Source: Chitinophaga deserti
Lineage (GTDB): Bacteria; Bacteroidota; Bacteroidia; Chitinophagales; Chitinophagaceae
Direction: 5' to 3'
Assembly: GCF_003149455.1 (NCBI RefSeq)
Contig: NZ_QFFK01000004.1
Span: forward strand, 248,001 to 312,000
DNA length: 64,000 bases
Part shown: positions 1 to 8,672 of the stretch, in pieces
Numbering within the stretch: the first letter of the stretch is position 1
Layout of the letters: each line of letters begins with the position of its first letter
Notes under the pieces: model-generated
The model's input: only the letters and a program-made list of their open reading frames with translations
The model's database searches: none
Told to the model about the DNA's origin: nothing
Made by a program: the position numbers and the translations under genes

Positions 1-254
1 TCCTCGTTATTGAGGTGGATGCGTGCGCGCTGGTAATATAACCGGTCGTCGGCAGGGTCCAGTCCGATGGTGTCGTTCACGATCTGTAACGCTTCGGCAT
101 GTTCATCCATCTGGATCTTTACCTCCGCCAGCAGTCCGAGGGCGTTGGTATCCATGGGGTAGCGTGCCAGCGTTTGCTGGATGGCAGTTTCCGCTTCGCG
201 GTATTTTCGATGCTGCAACAGGTATACAGCGCGTTCAATCAGGTTTTGATCCAT
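1..254 (-). CDS. TPR-repeat protein, 3' part cut by window edge
   Basis: Reading the minus strand from the ATG at 254 gives an open frame to the left edge, starting MDQNLIERAVYLLQHRKYRE and continuing with helical repeats typical of tetratricopeptide repeats (an A-A-x-Y/L pattern with a P-x-x near each repeat end). TPRs are protein-binding scaffolds; no catalytic motif is visible in the 84 residues present. The start lies one base after the TGA of the TPR-AAA+ gene (TGA-C-ATG), so the two are almost certainly translationally coupled and in one operon with the DACNV-like gene upstream. The C-terminus lies outside the window, so the full domain composition is unknown. Confidence 0.75.
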   Translation of the reverse strand, partial: MDQNLIERAVYLLQHRKYREAETAIQQTLARYPMDTNALGLLAEVKIQMDEHAEALQIVNDTIGLDPADDRLYYQRARIHLNNE

Positions 255-255
255 G

Positions 256-1578
256 TCATTTCATGTTTTTCAGGTACAGGAGGATATCGTCGTACAGCCC
301 GGCCTCATTGGCATACAGGGCAAAGTTCTTGGCTACGGAAAACCATTCGCGGGTGCTGGCACGGTGGCGCTTTACGGCACTGAGGAGATCCTTTGTGCGG
401 ATGGGTTGCGGCACACCGTCTTTGAATGAGTCTTCCAGTTTAGCTTCCACCGCCATATCGATCACGGCTTCAATATCTGCCCCGGAAAACTCCGGCATCT
501 GTTTGCTGACGGATTCGTATTCGATCTGCTCCACGGGCTTGCCCTGCAGTTTTTTCTGCAGCATGGCGGTACGCGCTGCCTGATCCGGCGGCGGTACAAA
601 TATCATGCGGTCGAAGCGGCCCGGACGGCGGAAAGCAGGATCCATATGCCAGGGCGTATTCGTTGCGCCGAGTATAAGGATGCCGGTATTATCATATTCC
701 ACACCATCCAGCTCCTGCAGGAACTGGTTGATCAGCTGCCTGCCTGCGGATTGCTTCATATCATTCCGGTTAGCGCCAATGGCATCTATCTCATCGAAAA
801 ACAGTACACAGGGTGTATTGTTACGGGCATATTCAAATATCCGGTGCAGGTTCTTTTCGCTGTTGCCGAGGTACATATCGAGGATCTCGTTGAGCCCTAC
901 GTTAATGAAGCGGGCGTTCACCTGTCCGGCCGTTGCCTTTGCGATCATGGTCTTACCGCAACCGGGAGGGCCGTAGAGGAGGATGCTGCCGCCTGTCTTT
1001 TTCCCGTAAGCCTTGTACAGTTCAGGGTGCTGCATGGGGCGTATGATCTTCACGTCGATTTCCTTCTTAACATGATCCATACCGCTTACATCCGTGAAAG
1101 TGATGTCGGGCTTTTGCATGAAAGTAGTGAGCTGGTCGTCGTCATAATCATCCTCATCGTCGGATACATCGCCTGAATAGCTGCGTACCCTCAGCTGGTT
1201 ATCCAGCTCGGGATCGGAGAATTCGGGATGTATGTCGAGCAGCTGCTGATAGGTACGGATGGCAGTATCCATATCGTTTTCCTTCAGCGAGGAGCGGGTA
1301 TAAAGCAGCAGCACATCCAGGTTATCGGGCTGGGTGCGCATGAGATCTTCGAGGATCACGTTGCAGGTGGCGTAGGCGCCTTTGCGGTAGTATACCTTGG
1401 CAAGGCCTATGAGGGCTTTATCGCCGGGAGCTTTGCCGAGTGCTTCCCGGAATTCCTGCTCGGCTTCATCGAACCGGTCCATTTGCAGGAGCGTTTCGGC
1501 AAGGTGGAGCCGCAGCGGCACATTGTCGGGCGAGTATTTTAGTGCTTCGCGAAGACTATCAATCGTTTGTTGTGACAT
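256..1578 (-). CDS. TPR-AAA+ ATPase
   Basis: 440-residue protein. Residues 1-130 are TPR-like helical repeats, 135-150 an acidic linker, and 160-440 an AAA+ ATPase module. Visible motifs are Walker A GPPGCGKT (203-210), Walker B VLFFDEID (about 258-265) and the second region of homology with ATNTPWHMDPAFRRPGRFD (about 305-323), which carries the arginine-finger region. This is the classical-clade AAA module seen in Vps4/spastin/FtsH-like unfoldases, which act as hexamers. There is no membrane segment and no protease domain, so it is probably a cytosolic remodelling ATPase whose TPR part picks the substrate. It sits 22 bp after the DACNV-like sensor gene and 1 bp before another TPR gene, all on the minus strand. 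Its substrate is unknown. Confidence 0.88.
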   Translation of the reverse strand: MSQQTIDSLREALKYSPDNVPLRLHLAETLLQMDRFDEAEQEFREALGKAPGDKALIGLAKVYYRKGAYATCNVILEDLMRTQPDNLDVLLLYTRSSLKENDMDTAIRTYQQLLDIHPEFSDPELDNQLRVRSYSGDVSDDEDDYDDDQLTTFMQKPDITFTDVSGMDHVKKEIDVKIIRPMQHPELYKAYGKKTGGSILLYGPPGCGKTMIAKATAGQVNARFINVGLNEILDMYLGNSEKNLHRIFEYARNNTPCVLFFDEIDAIGANRNDMKQSAGRQLINQFLQELDGVEYDNTGILILGATNTPWHMDPAFRRPGRFDRMIFVPPPDQAARTAMLQKKLQGKPVEQIEYESVSKQMPEFSGADIEAVIDMAVEAKLEDSFKDGVPQPIRTKDLLSAVKRHRASTREWFSVAKNFALYANEAGLYDDILLYLKNMK

Positions 1579-1600
1579 AATGGTGAAAACAGGGATATGA

Positions 1601-2785
1601 TCAGATCAATAAAACATCAATTCTGTGGGCCATCACGATATTGGAATCGGGCGACCATGAGAAAACGGTGAAATTACCGTCCTGCGAGGCTACCAGTGCC
1701 TGGGCATCGCGCTGGTCGTATACGAACTGCGCGGCAGAGAGGTGCCTGGTGCCGCCGAGGCGGGATGGGTGCATGAGCATGGGCTGCTGATCGGTAACCG
1801 GCTCTGTGAGCAGTATTTCCTCTACAGGATGGGAATCTCCTGCGCGGGATATTTTGGTACCGAAAGCCAGCAGCTCGTGACGGTCGTTGATAACGGTGGC
1901 GCCATCTACGGCGGTGAGGCCGGTGATGTATTCCACTTCGCGGCGCAGGGCGTTCTGCCAGTAGATTTCACTGGTCGCCTCCCCATCCTGCCGGATCAGG
2001 TCAGACACGCCGCTGAATGCCGGATACACCGGGTATTGCAGCGGGTGAACGATGGAGTTTTTCCATTTATCCTGATTATACGGTGTAACGAGGAGGGTGC
2101 CACCACGGCGGTGTGCCCGCATGGATACTGCGATCTGAATAAGCACATTGATCGGGTGGTTCCACAGGGGAGAGGCATGGATGCCGAGCAGGGAGGTGAG
2201 CATATTGGGGCAGTCTGTACGGATGCCGCATTGCTCATTCACCACCTTCACGGAATCGCCCTGCAATACGGCCACGTTAATAAACTTGCCGAGACCTGCT
2301 GCGCGGCGGTGCTTCACTACGAGGAGGCCCGGTTCGGAAACATCCAGTACGAAGCAGTATTTCGGGAGCGATAAGGTGGTGCCCCAGATATACAGTTCCC
2401 CGTTTTCTTCCCAGATACCCACATGTACGCCGGCACGTTCCACACCGGGAGCGAGTTTGGCGAGTACTTTAGGAGTATAGGGCAGCCGGTGCTCGAAAAG
2501 CAGGGGTTTGCCTGCCTCTGAGGGCTGCAGGTAAGCGATGGATATGCGGGTAGGATTGCCTTCCTCTTTCCGTAAACTGGCCCAGAAAGCCACGTCGATG
2601 ATCTGCTCTATCTTGCGTGCCGTGGGCACGCTTGCCAGTCCTTCGTCTTCCTGCTGCACTCGGGCTTTATCCTGATGCCGCAGGAAATGCGCTTCTATTG
2701 TTCCGGCTACATTTGCAGCTGCCTGGTAGGTGCTGCCATTCTTCCATTCCATAAACACGTTTCTTGGAGGTGCTAATTTAGACAT
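1601..2785 (-). CDS. Probable DACNV-type sensor domain protein (DisA_N-like)
   Basis: 394 residues from the chosen ATG (MSKLAPPRNVF); a longer form would begin at a TTG 75 bases upstream and add an improbable N-terminus. The C-terminal half resembles the diadenylate-cyclase fold: GGTLLVTP near residue 230, DGATVIND near 294 and GGTRH near 344, followed by a beta-rich ALVASQDGNFTVF strand pair. In true DisA enzymes the corresponding motifs are DGA and RHR; here the second is RHL, so catalysis is doubtful. That pattern matches the DACNV group, which has been predicted from comparative genomics to be a nucleotide sensor. First gene of an apparent three-gene operon with the TPR-AAA+ and TPR genes. 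Assignment rests on motif memory and needs a profile search. Confidence 0.65.
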   Translation of the reverse strand: MSKLAPPRNVFMEWKNGSTYQAAANVAGTIEAHFLRHQDKARVQQEDEGLASVPTARKIEQIIDVAFWASLRKEEGNPTRISIAYLQPSEAGKPLLFEHRLPYTPKVLAKLAPGVERAGVHVGIWEENGELYIWGTTLSLPKYCFVLDVSEPGLLVVKHRRAAGLGKFINVAVLQGDSVKVVNEQCGIRTDCPNMLTSLLGIHASPLWNHPINVLIQIAVSMRAHRRGGTLLVTPYNQDKWKNSIVHPLQYPVYPAFSGVSDLIRQDGEATSEIYWQNALRREVEYITGLTAVDGATVINDRHELLAFGTKISRAGDSHPVEEILLTEPVTDQQPMLMHPSRLGGTRHLSAAQFVYDQRDAQALVASQDGNFTVFSWSPDSNIVMAHRIDVLLI

Positions 2786-2948
2786 TTCCGGGGCAATCGG
2801 GCCATTTCCCTCCGGCTTTACCGCAAATGGCAGGAATGCTGCCCCGCATACCTTACCCAAACCAGTAAATTATGGCCGGTTTTGCATCTTTAGCAGGATA
2901 CCGCATATATTTTTAACTATCTTGTTTTTCTATCGCCGACTTTCTGTC

Positions 2949-4889
2949 ATGAAGAGTGCCATCAGCCTTATTTCCTGTCTGCTTCTTGCGTTGGTTCCCG
3001 CACTGGCACAAATCCAGCAGCCTTACATCCTGAACGGCTCCGCTACCCAGCAGAGCTGTAACTGCTATGTGCTTACGCCCGACCAGCTGCAATCCAGCGG
3101 CTCTGTGTGGAATAAGAACAAGATCAGCCTGCGGCAGTCTTTCGATTATACATTTGAAGTTAATCTCGGATGTAAAGATCAGAGCGGGGCGGATGGTATT
3201 GGTTTCATCCTGCAAACGAAGGGTACCAACCTTGGCGGCATCGGGCAGGGTATGGGGTTTAAGGGGATCAGTCCTTCCGTGGGCATCCTGATAGATACCT
3301 GGCATAACAGCGGCGAAAACGATCCTGCATTCGATCACCTGTCTATCCAGATAAACGGTGTGTCTGACCATCATCAGCCGGAAAACCTCGCGGGGCCTGT
3401 GCAGCTGATAAATGGACAGGATAATATAGAAGATTGTAAGTGGCACCTGTTCCGCATCCGCTGGAATGCCACCACGCACCAGCTCGATGTATGGGTGGAT
3501 GGTGCACTTCGGGCTACCACGGTGAAGGACCTGGTGGGAGAGGTGTTCGGAAACGACCCCATGGTGTTCTGGGGATTTGCCGGAGCCACCGCCGGAGCAT
3601 CCAACCTGCAGCAATTCTGTGCTGCCCTGCATCCCGATTTTCAGTTCGATAACGGGCAGATACTGTGCGATGGCACACCCGTTACTTTCAGGGATAATTC
3701 CAGCACATTCGGGACTATTACAAGATGGTACTGGGATCTGGGGGATGGTACTATTTCCAGGGACCCTTTGCCGCCGGCGCATCTGTATGCAAAAGCCGGA
3801 TTGTATGATGTGAAAATGGTGATTGAAGACAATAGTGGATGTATTTCCGATACCCTGAAAAACACCGTAACGATAGGGTCGTATCCGGTACCCGCCTTCT
3901 CCCCGGGGAAGCTGTGCCTGGAAGACGTATTGCAGCTCAGGAATGAAACGGTTATCGGAGTAGGATCTCCCGGTAGCTGGACCTGGGATTTCGGCGGCGG
4001 GAAAACCAGCAGCGCTAAGAACCCTGTGGCGCCATATACGGTTCCCGGTACGTATCCCGTGAAGCTGGATGTGGTGAGCCTCGAAGGTTGTGCAGCCAGC
4101 ATCACGCAGAACGTTACCATTCATCCTTTCCCCACTATTGCCGCCACAGCTGCGCATGCATGTATAGGAGAACAAACGATCCTGCGGGCCGAAAACCTGA
4201 CACCGGCTATTCCCATGGCAGGGTGGGCCTGGGAAATACATAACCATGATACCCTTGTCAGGAAGAATACTTCTTACCAGTTTACACAAAGAGGCAAATA
4301 TCCCATTACGGTGCAGGCCGTCTCCACAGAAGGATGTAACGCGCCGCCGGTACTGCTGGAGGCAGTGGTAACGGATATCGGGCTGGAAGCAGGGCGCGAT
4401 ACCACTATTGCCCGTGGGCAGCCCCTGCAGCTGCATGCCATTACCAACGGCGATAACCTGACTTACCAATGGTGGCCTAACGTGGCGCTGAGTGATGCAT
4501 CGTCTCCGCAAACGATCGCCGTGCCGGATAAAGATCAGTTATACCGGCTTACCGTACGCTCGCCGGAAGGTTGTGTGCAGGAAGATGCGCTGATGGTAAA
4601 AGTATATTCCGGCCCTGAATTCTACGTGCCTACCGCCTTTACACCGAATAACGACGGGGTGAACGACCGCTTCCGTGTCATTGCCCCGGGCATTCCGCAG
4701 TTATCCTTTGTACGGGTGTGGGACCGCTGGGGAAGGATCGTGTTTGAAACACGCGCCCTCTCAGACCCGTGGAACGGGGAAGTGAACGGGAAACCCGCTG
4801 CTGCGGGAACGTATGTGTGGATGGTGGAGGGAACGGATTATACCGGCAGGAAATTCAGCCGGCAGGGAACAGTAACCCTCATCCGCTGA
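2949..4889 (+). CDS. Secreted L-type lectin/PKD protein with T9SS type B (CHU_C) sorting domain
   Basis: 646 residues from the ATG that starts a clear signal peptide (MKSAISLISCLLLALVPALA). Residues about 30-235 resemble an L-type lectin/concanavalin-like sandwich (SGADGIGFILQ, GILIDTWHN, DVWVDGALRA, FWGFAGATAG). Three to four PKD-like Ig folds follow (WYWDLGDG, WTWDFGGG, WAWEIHNHD). The last ~90 residues carry the gliding-motility-associated C-terminal domain (FYVPTAFTPNNDGVNDRF ... WDRWGRIVFE ... GTYVWMVEGTDYTGR), the sorting signal for type IX secretion, type B. It is probably exported to the surface or medium to bind carbohydrate. A PorP/SprF-like protein at 19.5 kb is consistent with an intact T9SS. 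An upstream in-frame start at 2730 would remove the signal peptide from the N-terminus and was rejected. Confidence 0.88.
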   Translation: MKSAISLISCLLLALVPALAQIQQPYILNGSATQQSCNCYVLTPDQLQSSGSVWNKNKISLRQSFDYTFEVNLGCKDQSGADGIGFILQTKGTNLGGIGQGMGFKGISPSVGILIDTWHNSGENDPAFDHLSIQINGVSDHHQPENLAGPVQLINGQDNIEDCKWHLFRIRWNATTHQLDVWVDGALRATTVKDLVGEVFGNDPMVFWGFAGATAGASNLQQFCAALHPDFQFDNGQILCDGTPVTFRDNSSTFGTITRWYWDLGDGTISRDPLPPAHLYAKAGLYDVKMVIEDNSGCISDTLKNTVTIGSYPVPAFSPGKLCLEDVLQLRNETVIGVGSPGSWTWDFGGGKTSSAKNPVAPYTVPGTYPVKLDVVSLEGCAASITQNVTIHPFPTIAATAAHACIGEQTILRAENLTPAIPMAGWAWEIHNHDTLVRKNTSYQFTQRGKYPITVQAVSTEGCNAPPVLLEAVVTDIGLEAGRDTTIARGQPLQLHAITNGDNLTYQWWPNVALSDASSPQTIAVPDKDQLYRLTVRSPEGCVQEDALMVKVYSGPEFYVPTAFTPNNDGVNDRFRVIAPGIPQLSFVRVWDRWGRIVFETRALSDPWNGEVNGKPAAAGTYVWMVEGTDYTGRKFSRQGTVTLIR

Positions 4890-4894
4890 TTCCT

Positions 4895-4902
4895 TATTTT
4901 TG
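4895..4902 (+). promoter_or_regulatory. Candidate -7 element TATTTTTG
   Basis: Matches the Bacteroidota -7 consensus TAnnTTTG, four bases before the ATG of the VOC gene. Transcription would begin at or next to the start codon, implying a leaderless mRNA. I see no convincing -33 TTTG at the usual spacing, so this is a weak call. Confidence 0.4.
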
Positions 4903-4906
4903 CAGC

Positions 4907-5296
4907 ATGTTGCAACTGAAAGCTATTCACCATATCGCAATCATCTGTTCGGATTACGAACGCTCCAAACGATTTTATACTGACCTGCTCGGGTTTACCG
5001 TAGTCGCGGAGCATTACCGCGCAGCACGCGATTCCTGGAAGCTGGATCTCGCTTTAAACGGCACTTACACCATCGAGCTTTTTTCCTTTCCTGATCCGCC
5101 GCTACGTGTGTCCTCGCCGGAAGCGAGGGGGCTTCGCCATCTGGCATTTGCGGTAAGTGATGTACATGCCGCTGCAGCGCACCTGGCCGCAAATGGTGTT
5201 ACCTGCGAGCCGGTACGTACAGATGAGTTTACCGGTAAACAATTCACTTTCTTCTCCGACCCCGATGGTTTGCCGCTGGAGTTCTACGAAGCCTGA
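4907..5296 (+). CDS. VOC (glyoxalase/bleomycin-resistance fold) family protein
   Basis: 129 residues, single VOC domain: HHIAIICSDYERSKRFYTDLLGF at the N-terminus, RHLAFAVSDVHAAAAHL in the second beta-alpha-beta module, and FFSDPDGLPLEFYEA at the end. The metal-site residues expected of the fold are visible (H in HHIAI, H in RHLAF, E in LEFYE). The family includes glyoxalase I, dioxygenases and resistance proteins; substrate cannot be inferred. It lies 17 bp after the lectin/PKD gene but may have its own promoter at 4895. Convergent with the Gfo/Idh/MocA gene, with only 6 bp between them. Confidence 0.85.
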   Translation: MLQLKAIHHIAIICSDYERSKRFYTDLLGFTVVAEHYRAARDSWKLDLALNGTYTIELFSFPDPPLRVSSPEARGLRHLAFAVSDVHAAAAHLAANGVTCEPVRTDEFTGKQFTFFSDPDGLPLEFYEA

Positions 5297-5302
5297 TGGG
5301 TA

Positions 5303-6670
5303 TTAACCCAGCAATGCCGCAGGGTGCTTCCAAGGGCCGCGGTAGGGGCGCTGGAGTAAGCGGGTGGCTTCCCGGTCGTTCACGATAATCCTTTTGGATG
5401 GATCGTATACCACCGGGCGGCCGGTTTGCATGGAGATGTTTGCAAGGATGCAGCTGGCGGTACTGATATGCCCGTCTTCAATATCTGCTACCGGTCTTCC
5501 CTTACTGGTAATGGCTTCTAGGAAGTTCAGCATATGAAGGCGCGTGGCAGGGGCGGCATTCAGCTCTATGCCTTTTTCATTCACATCTTCAGGGTACTTC
5601 TCTTTTTCAAATACCACATCTTTGTGGATGGGTTCTCCCTTGCCTTGCGGGGTGAAGTCGTAAGACATGGTGCTGGCTCTAAGGGTGCCTTTCTCCCCAT
5701 ATAACGTAAATGCCCAGGGGTATTTGGGATCTGCAGGCGTGCCCCAGGTGCGGTGCTGCCAGGTACAGTTGAGTCCGTCGTATTCAAAAATGGCGGTCTG
5801 CGTATCCGCGATATTGGATTTGCCTTCTTTCTGCACATAGATGCCTCCGGTAGAACTGATGCGTGTCGGCCAGCCCAGTGCCAGCATCCAGCGCACGGTG
5901 TCAAACATATGAATGCACATGTCGCCCATGATGCCATTGCCATATTCCATGAAAGTACGCCACCAACGGGTATGGGGCATACCATCAAAAGGGCGCATCG
6001 GGGCAGGGCCCGTCCACATCTCATAATCGAAATATTCCGGAACGGACTGTACAGGTGGGTTTCCGTTGGCACGCATATGATAGTAACAACACATTTCCAC
6101 ATGGGAGATCTTCCCCAGTAATCCGGCATCAACAATATTCTTTTTCGCATCTATCAGGTGCGGGGTGCTTTTGCGCTGGGTGCCTACCTGAACCACTTTC
6201 CCATATTTCCTTGCTGCGGCAACCATGGCTTCACCTTCCAGTACATCCACACTAATGGGTTTTTGCACGTATACATTAGCGCCGGAGCGTACTGCTTCAA
6301 TGGCCTGCAGGGCATGCCAGTGATCAGGTGTACCTATGAGCACGATGTCCATTTCCTGTTCGCTGAGCATTTTGCGGTAATCGCGGTAGAGGCGGGGTGT
6401 TTTACGGGAGGGCTGGCGTTGGGCTACGAGGGTGGCGGCTTCCTTCAGCAGTTGTTCATCCGCATCACAGAGTGCCACTACTTCAACGGGGGCTACCTGT
6501 ATGAGGCGGAAGAGATCGCTTTTGCCGTACCAGCCTGTGCCGATGAGGCCTACGCGGTAGGGCTTGGATGGGTTCACAACATCGAGTCCGTATGCACCCA
6601 GTGCAGAAAGCGCAAGGGTTGCGGTAGCGCCTTTGAGGAAGTGGCGGCGGTTAATATGGAAAGTGGTCAT
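5303..6670 (-). CDS. Gfo/Idh/MocA-family oxidoreductase with Tat signal
   Basis: 455 residues from the ATG giving MTTFHINRRHFLKGATATLA, a twin-arginine signal (RRHFLKG), so it is likely folded in the cytoplasm with its NAD(P) cofactor and exported. The Rossmann motif VGLIGTGWYGKSD follows, then the family signature VYVQKPIS (EKP-like, here QKP). The C-terminal half has GDMCIHMFDTVRWML, a typical GH-MocA substrate-domain stretch. Such proteins oxidise or reduce sugars, inositol or similar polyols. It lies downstream of the SusD/SusC operon but beyond a terminator, so it is probably separately transcribed while serving the same glycan pathway. The usual EKP lysine is kept, but the glutamate is replaced by glutamine. 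Confidence 0.85.
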   Translation of the reverse strand: MTTFHINRRHFLKGATATLALSALGAYGLDVVNPSKPYRVGLIGTGWYGKSDLFRLIQVAPVEVVALCDADEQLLKEAATLVAQRQPSRKTPRLYRDYRKMLSEQEMDIVLIGTPDHWHALQAIEAVRSGANVYVQKPISVDVLEGEAMVAAARKYGKVVQVGTQRKSTPHLIDAKKNIVDAGLLGKISHVEMCCYYHMRANGNPPVQSVPEYFDYEMWTGPAPMRPFDGMPHTRWWRTFMEYGNGIMGDMCIHMFDTVRWMLALGWPTRISSTGGIYVQKEGKSNIADTQTAIFEYDGLNCTWQHRTWGTPADPKYPWAFTLYGEKGTLRASTMSYDFTPQGKGEPIHKDVVFEKEKYPEDVNEKGIELNAAPATRLHMLNFLEAITSKGRPVADIEDGHISTASCILANISMQTGRPVVYDPSKRIIVNDREATRLLQRPYRGPWKHPAALLG

Positions 6671-6755
6671 TACGTGGAATTTGAGATTGATGTCCTTAAA
6701 AATAATTAATTGCGGGTTGGAATGCAAGTAAAGGAGATTCGGTTGGTGATCCCGT

Positions 6756-6790
6756 AAAAAAATAAGCGGTCACCGTAACCGGCAACCGCT
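6756..6790 (-). terminator. Rho-independent terminator of the SusC-SusD operon
   Basis: On the minus strand, about 50 bases after the SusD stop, AGCGGTTGCCG-GTTA-CGGTGACCGCT forms an 11-bp stem with two imperfect positions and is followed by TATTTTTTT. Confidence 0.75.
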
Positions 6791-6840
6791 GTTCTTTAAT
6801 TGTGCTAAAGGGGATCGTATATGCTAATCATCAATCATTG

Positions 6841-8652
6841 CTAATCTACTTTATCCTTCGCCGGTTCATTCCGCTCAAAACCTGTGTAACCCTTGTTCTG
6901 GTTGATGACACCGGTGGTATTCGCCTGTATGGAACGCGCAGGTACCGGCCAAAGCACGTGGTACGGGCTGATCGTGTATTTATCTCCATGGTTCGTTACG
7001 ATACCAAGGCGGTAAAATGAGTTCCTTTCCATAATGCGGTCGTAGAAGAAGTTATCATCCGAGAAGCGGTCCATCGAGTAAGACTTTCCATTGTAAGCAG
7101 GTTGCCCTGTTCTGGCGAAGATCAGTGAAATGCGTGTCAGCTCTGTCTTGCGAGGCTCTTCGAAGTAGAGTTCCCGGGCACGTTCATCGAGGATGGTGCC
7201 GATGGTTACCGTGCCTGCGAATGGAGCACATCCGGCGCGGGTGCGTACCTGGTTAAGATCATCCGCGGCAAGGCCCAGCTGACCTTTCCAGTAATAGGCC
7301 TCCGCACGGAGCAGGTAGGTTTCCGCAAGGCGGAAGATGTACCAGTCGCTATGACCGCCCTGCATGGGAGAGTTTTCCGTATCAGGGATAAAGATCTTGT
7401 AATGAGGCCATCCAAACCAGCAGCGGATGGTATCGGTGCAAAGCATACCGCCTGAGCTGTTGAACAGTTGCAGGGGCTTCATATAATACGGATCGTTTTT
7501 CTTCTTCAGTTCAGGATCGTTGTACACGAGGTCTTCCATGTTCATCCAGTTGCCCTTGGCATGCCGGAGGTCGTTGGGGTCGTCCCAGATCTCGTACAGG
7601 CTGTAAGGTGTAGGCCTGCACCGACCGATGCCGCGGCCATAGAGGTTGCTCTGTACAAACTCCGGACTGGTATTATCGTTGGTGCCTTTCAGGCCGGAAG
7701 GAGTGTTGATGTTAGAGCCCCAGAAAGGTACTGCCTGCCGCATGATGCGCATGCCGCCATCGAATCCGCCATCTCCGAACCTGTCTATTACGAGGAAAAG
7801 GCCTTCTTTGTTTTCTCCCAGCGATTTATTCTCCGGCCGGTGCAGATCCCAGATCACATTCTTTTTAGTGGAACCAAAAGGCTGGCGCATGAGTGCATAA
7901 GCTCCCCCGTTGATGATTGCGGAGGAGGATGCAATGGCATCGTCAAACTTCCCGAGTGCAAGGTTTACCTTGGTAAGGAGGTGCAGCACGGCTCCTTTGG
8001 TTACTTCGCCCCGGTTCACATTGTCGCTCACCCATCCTTTGGCGGAGTCAAGGTTTTCTTTAATATAATTCAGGATCACGTCGCGCTTCACGGAATAGAA
8101 ATCCGTGCGGGGCACGTTTACTTCCTTCATGGGTGCGGGAACATCGCCAAACTGCATGGTGAGGCGGTAATAGCGGAGGGCGCGGTGGAAGTAGGCGGCA
8201 CCTAATATGGCATTGCGTTCGGCTGTGCTGGCATAGGTGGCATTGTCGATACGGGAAATAACGGTATTGGCGTATTTAATCCCTTTGTATCCCTCGTTCC
8301 AGTAATGATAAATACGGGCGCGGTCGGCACTATTCTCATTGGCGCCATCGGGGGTGATGAGGAGGTTGAGATCCTGTGGCGGGCCTGATTTATCGGTAAC
8401 ACCTTCCACAGCAACTTCTGAGAAAAGCATTTCTGTAAGGATGGGCGGGTTATCGCCGTAATATTCGATACGGGCGTTGCGGGCACAGGCTACAAGCGCA
8501 GCACGCATAGCATTGGCATCTATGAACGTTTCATCCGGCTCGTAGAAGGAGAGCGGTTTGGGTGTGAGCCAGTCTTTGTTACATGCCGGCGTAATGGTCA
8601 CGGAAGCGGTCAGCGCAGCCAGCAGTGATATATGAGAAAGGTTTTTACGCAT
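6841..8652 (-). CDS. RagB/SusD-family nutrient-uptake lipoprotein
   Basis: 603 residues. The N-terminus ([20 protein letters not shown] then TPACNKDW) is a lipoprotein signal peptide with the acylated cysteine in PAC. SusD hallmarks are the TPR-rich alpha-helical fold ([37 protein letters not shown]) and the late motif [21 protein letters not shown]. SusD proteins sit on the cell surface as a lid over the SusC channel and bind glycan. The gene starts 20 bp after the SusC stop and is followed by a terminator, so SusC and SusD form a two-gene operon. Substrate cannot be read from sequence; no glycoside hydrolase gene is in the unit, but an exported oxidoreductase follows. Confidence 0.93.
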   Translation of the reverse strand: MRKNLSHISLLAALTASVTITPACNKDWLTPKPLSFYEPDETFIDANAMRAALVACARNARIEYYGDNPPILTEMLFSEVAVEGVTDKSGPPQDLNLLITPDGANENSADRARIYHYWNEGYKGIKYANTVISRIDNATYASTAERNAILGAAYFHRALRYYRLTMQFGDVPAPMKEVNVPRTDFYSVKRDVILNYIKENLDSAKGWVSDNVNRGEVTKGAVLHLLTKVNLALGKFDDAIASSSAIINGGAYALMRQPFGSTKKNVIWDLHRPENKSLGENKEGLFLVIDRFGDGGFDGGMRIMRQAVPFWGSNINTPSGLKGTNDNTSPEFVQSNLYGRGIGRCRPTPYSLYEIWDDPNDLRHAKGNWMNMEDLVYNDPELKKKNDPYYMKPLQLFNSSGGMLCTDTIRCWFGWPHYKIFIPDTENSPMQGGHSDWYIFRLAETYLLRAEAYYWKGQLGLAADDLNQVRTRAGCAPFAGTVTIGTILDERARELYFEEPRKTELTRISLIFARTGQPAYNGKSYSMDRFSDDNFFYDRIMERNSFYRLGIVTNHGDKYTISPYHVLWPVPARSIQANTTGVINQNKGYTGFERNEPAKDKVD

Positions 8653-8672
8653 GATGATAAAGTTTTACCGGT

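Noticed and set aside
2913..4511. Long minus-strand open frame opposite the lectin/PKD gene
   Set aside because: Shadow of the plus-strand gene; its translation has no domain, and the plus frame has a signal peptide and sorting domain.
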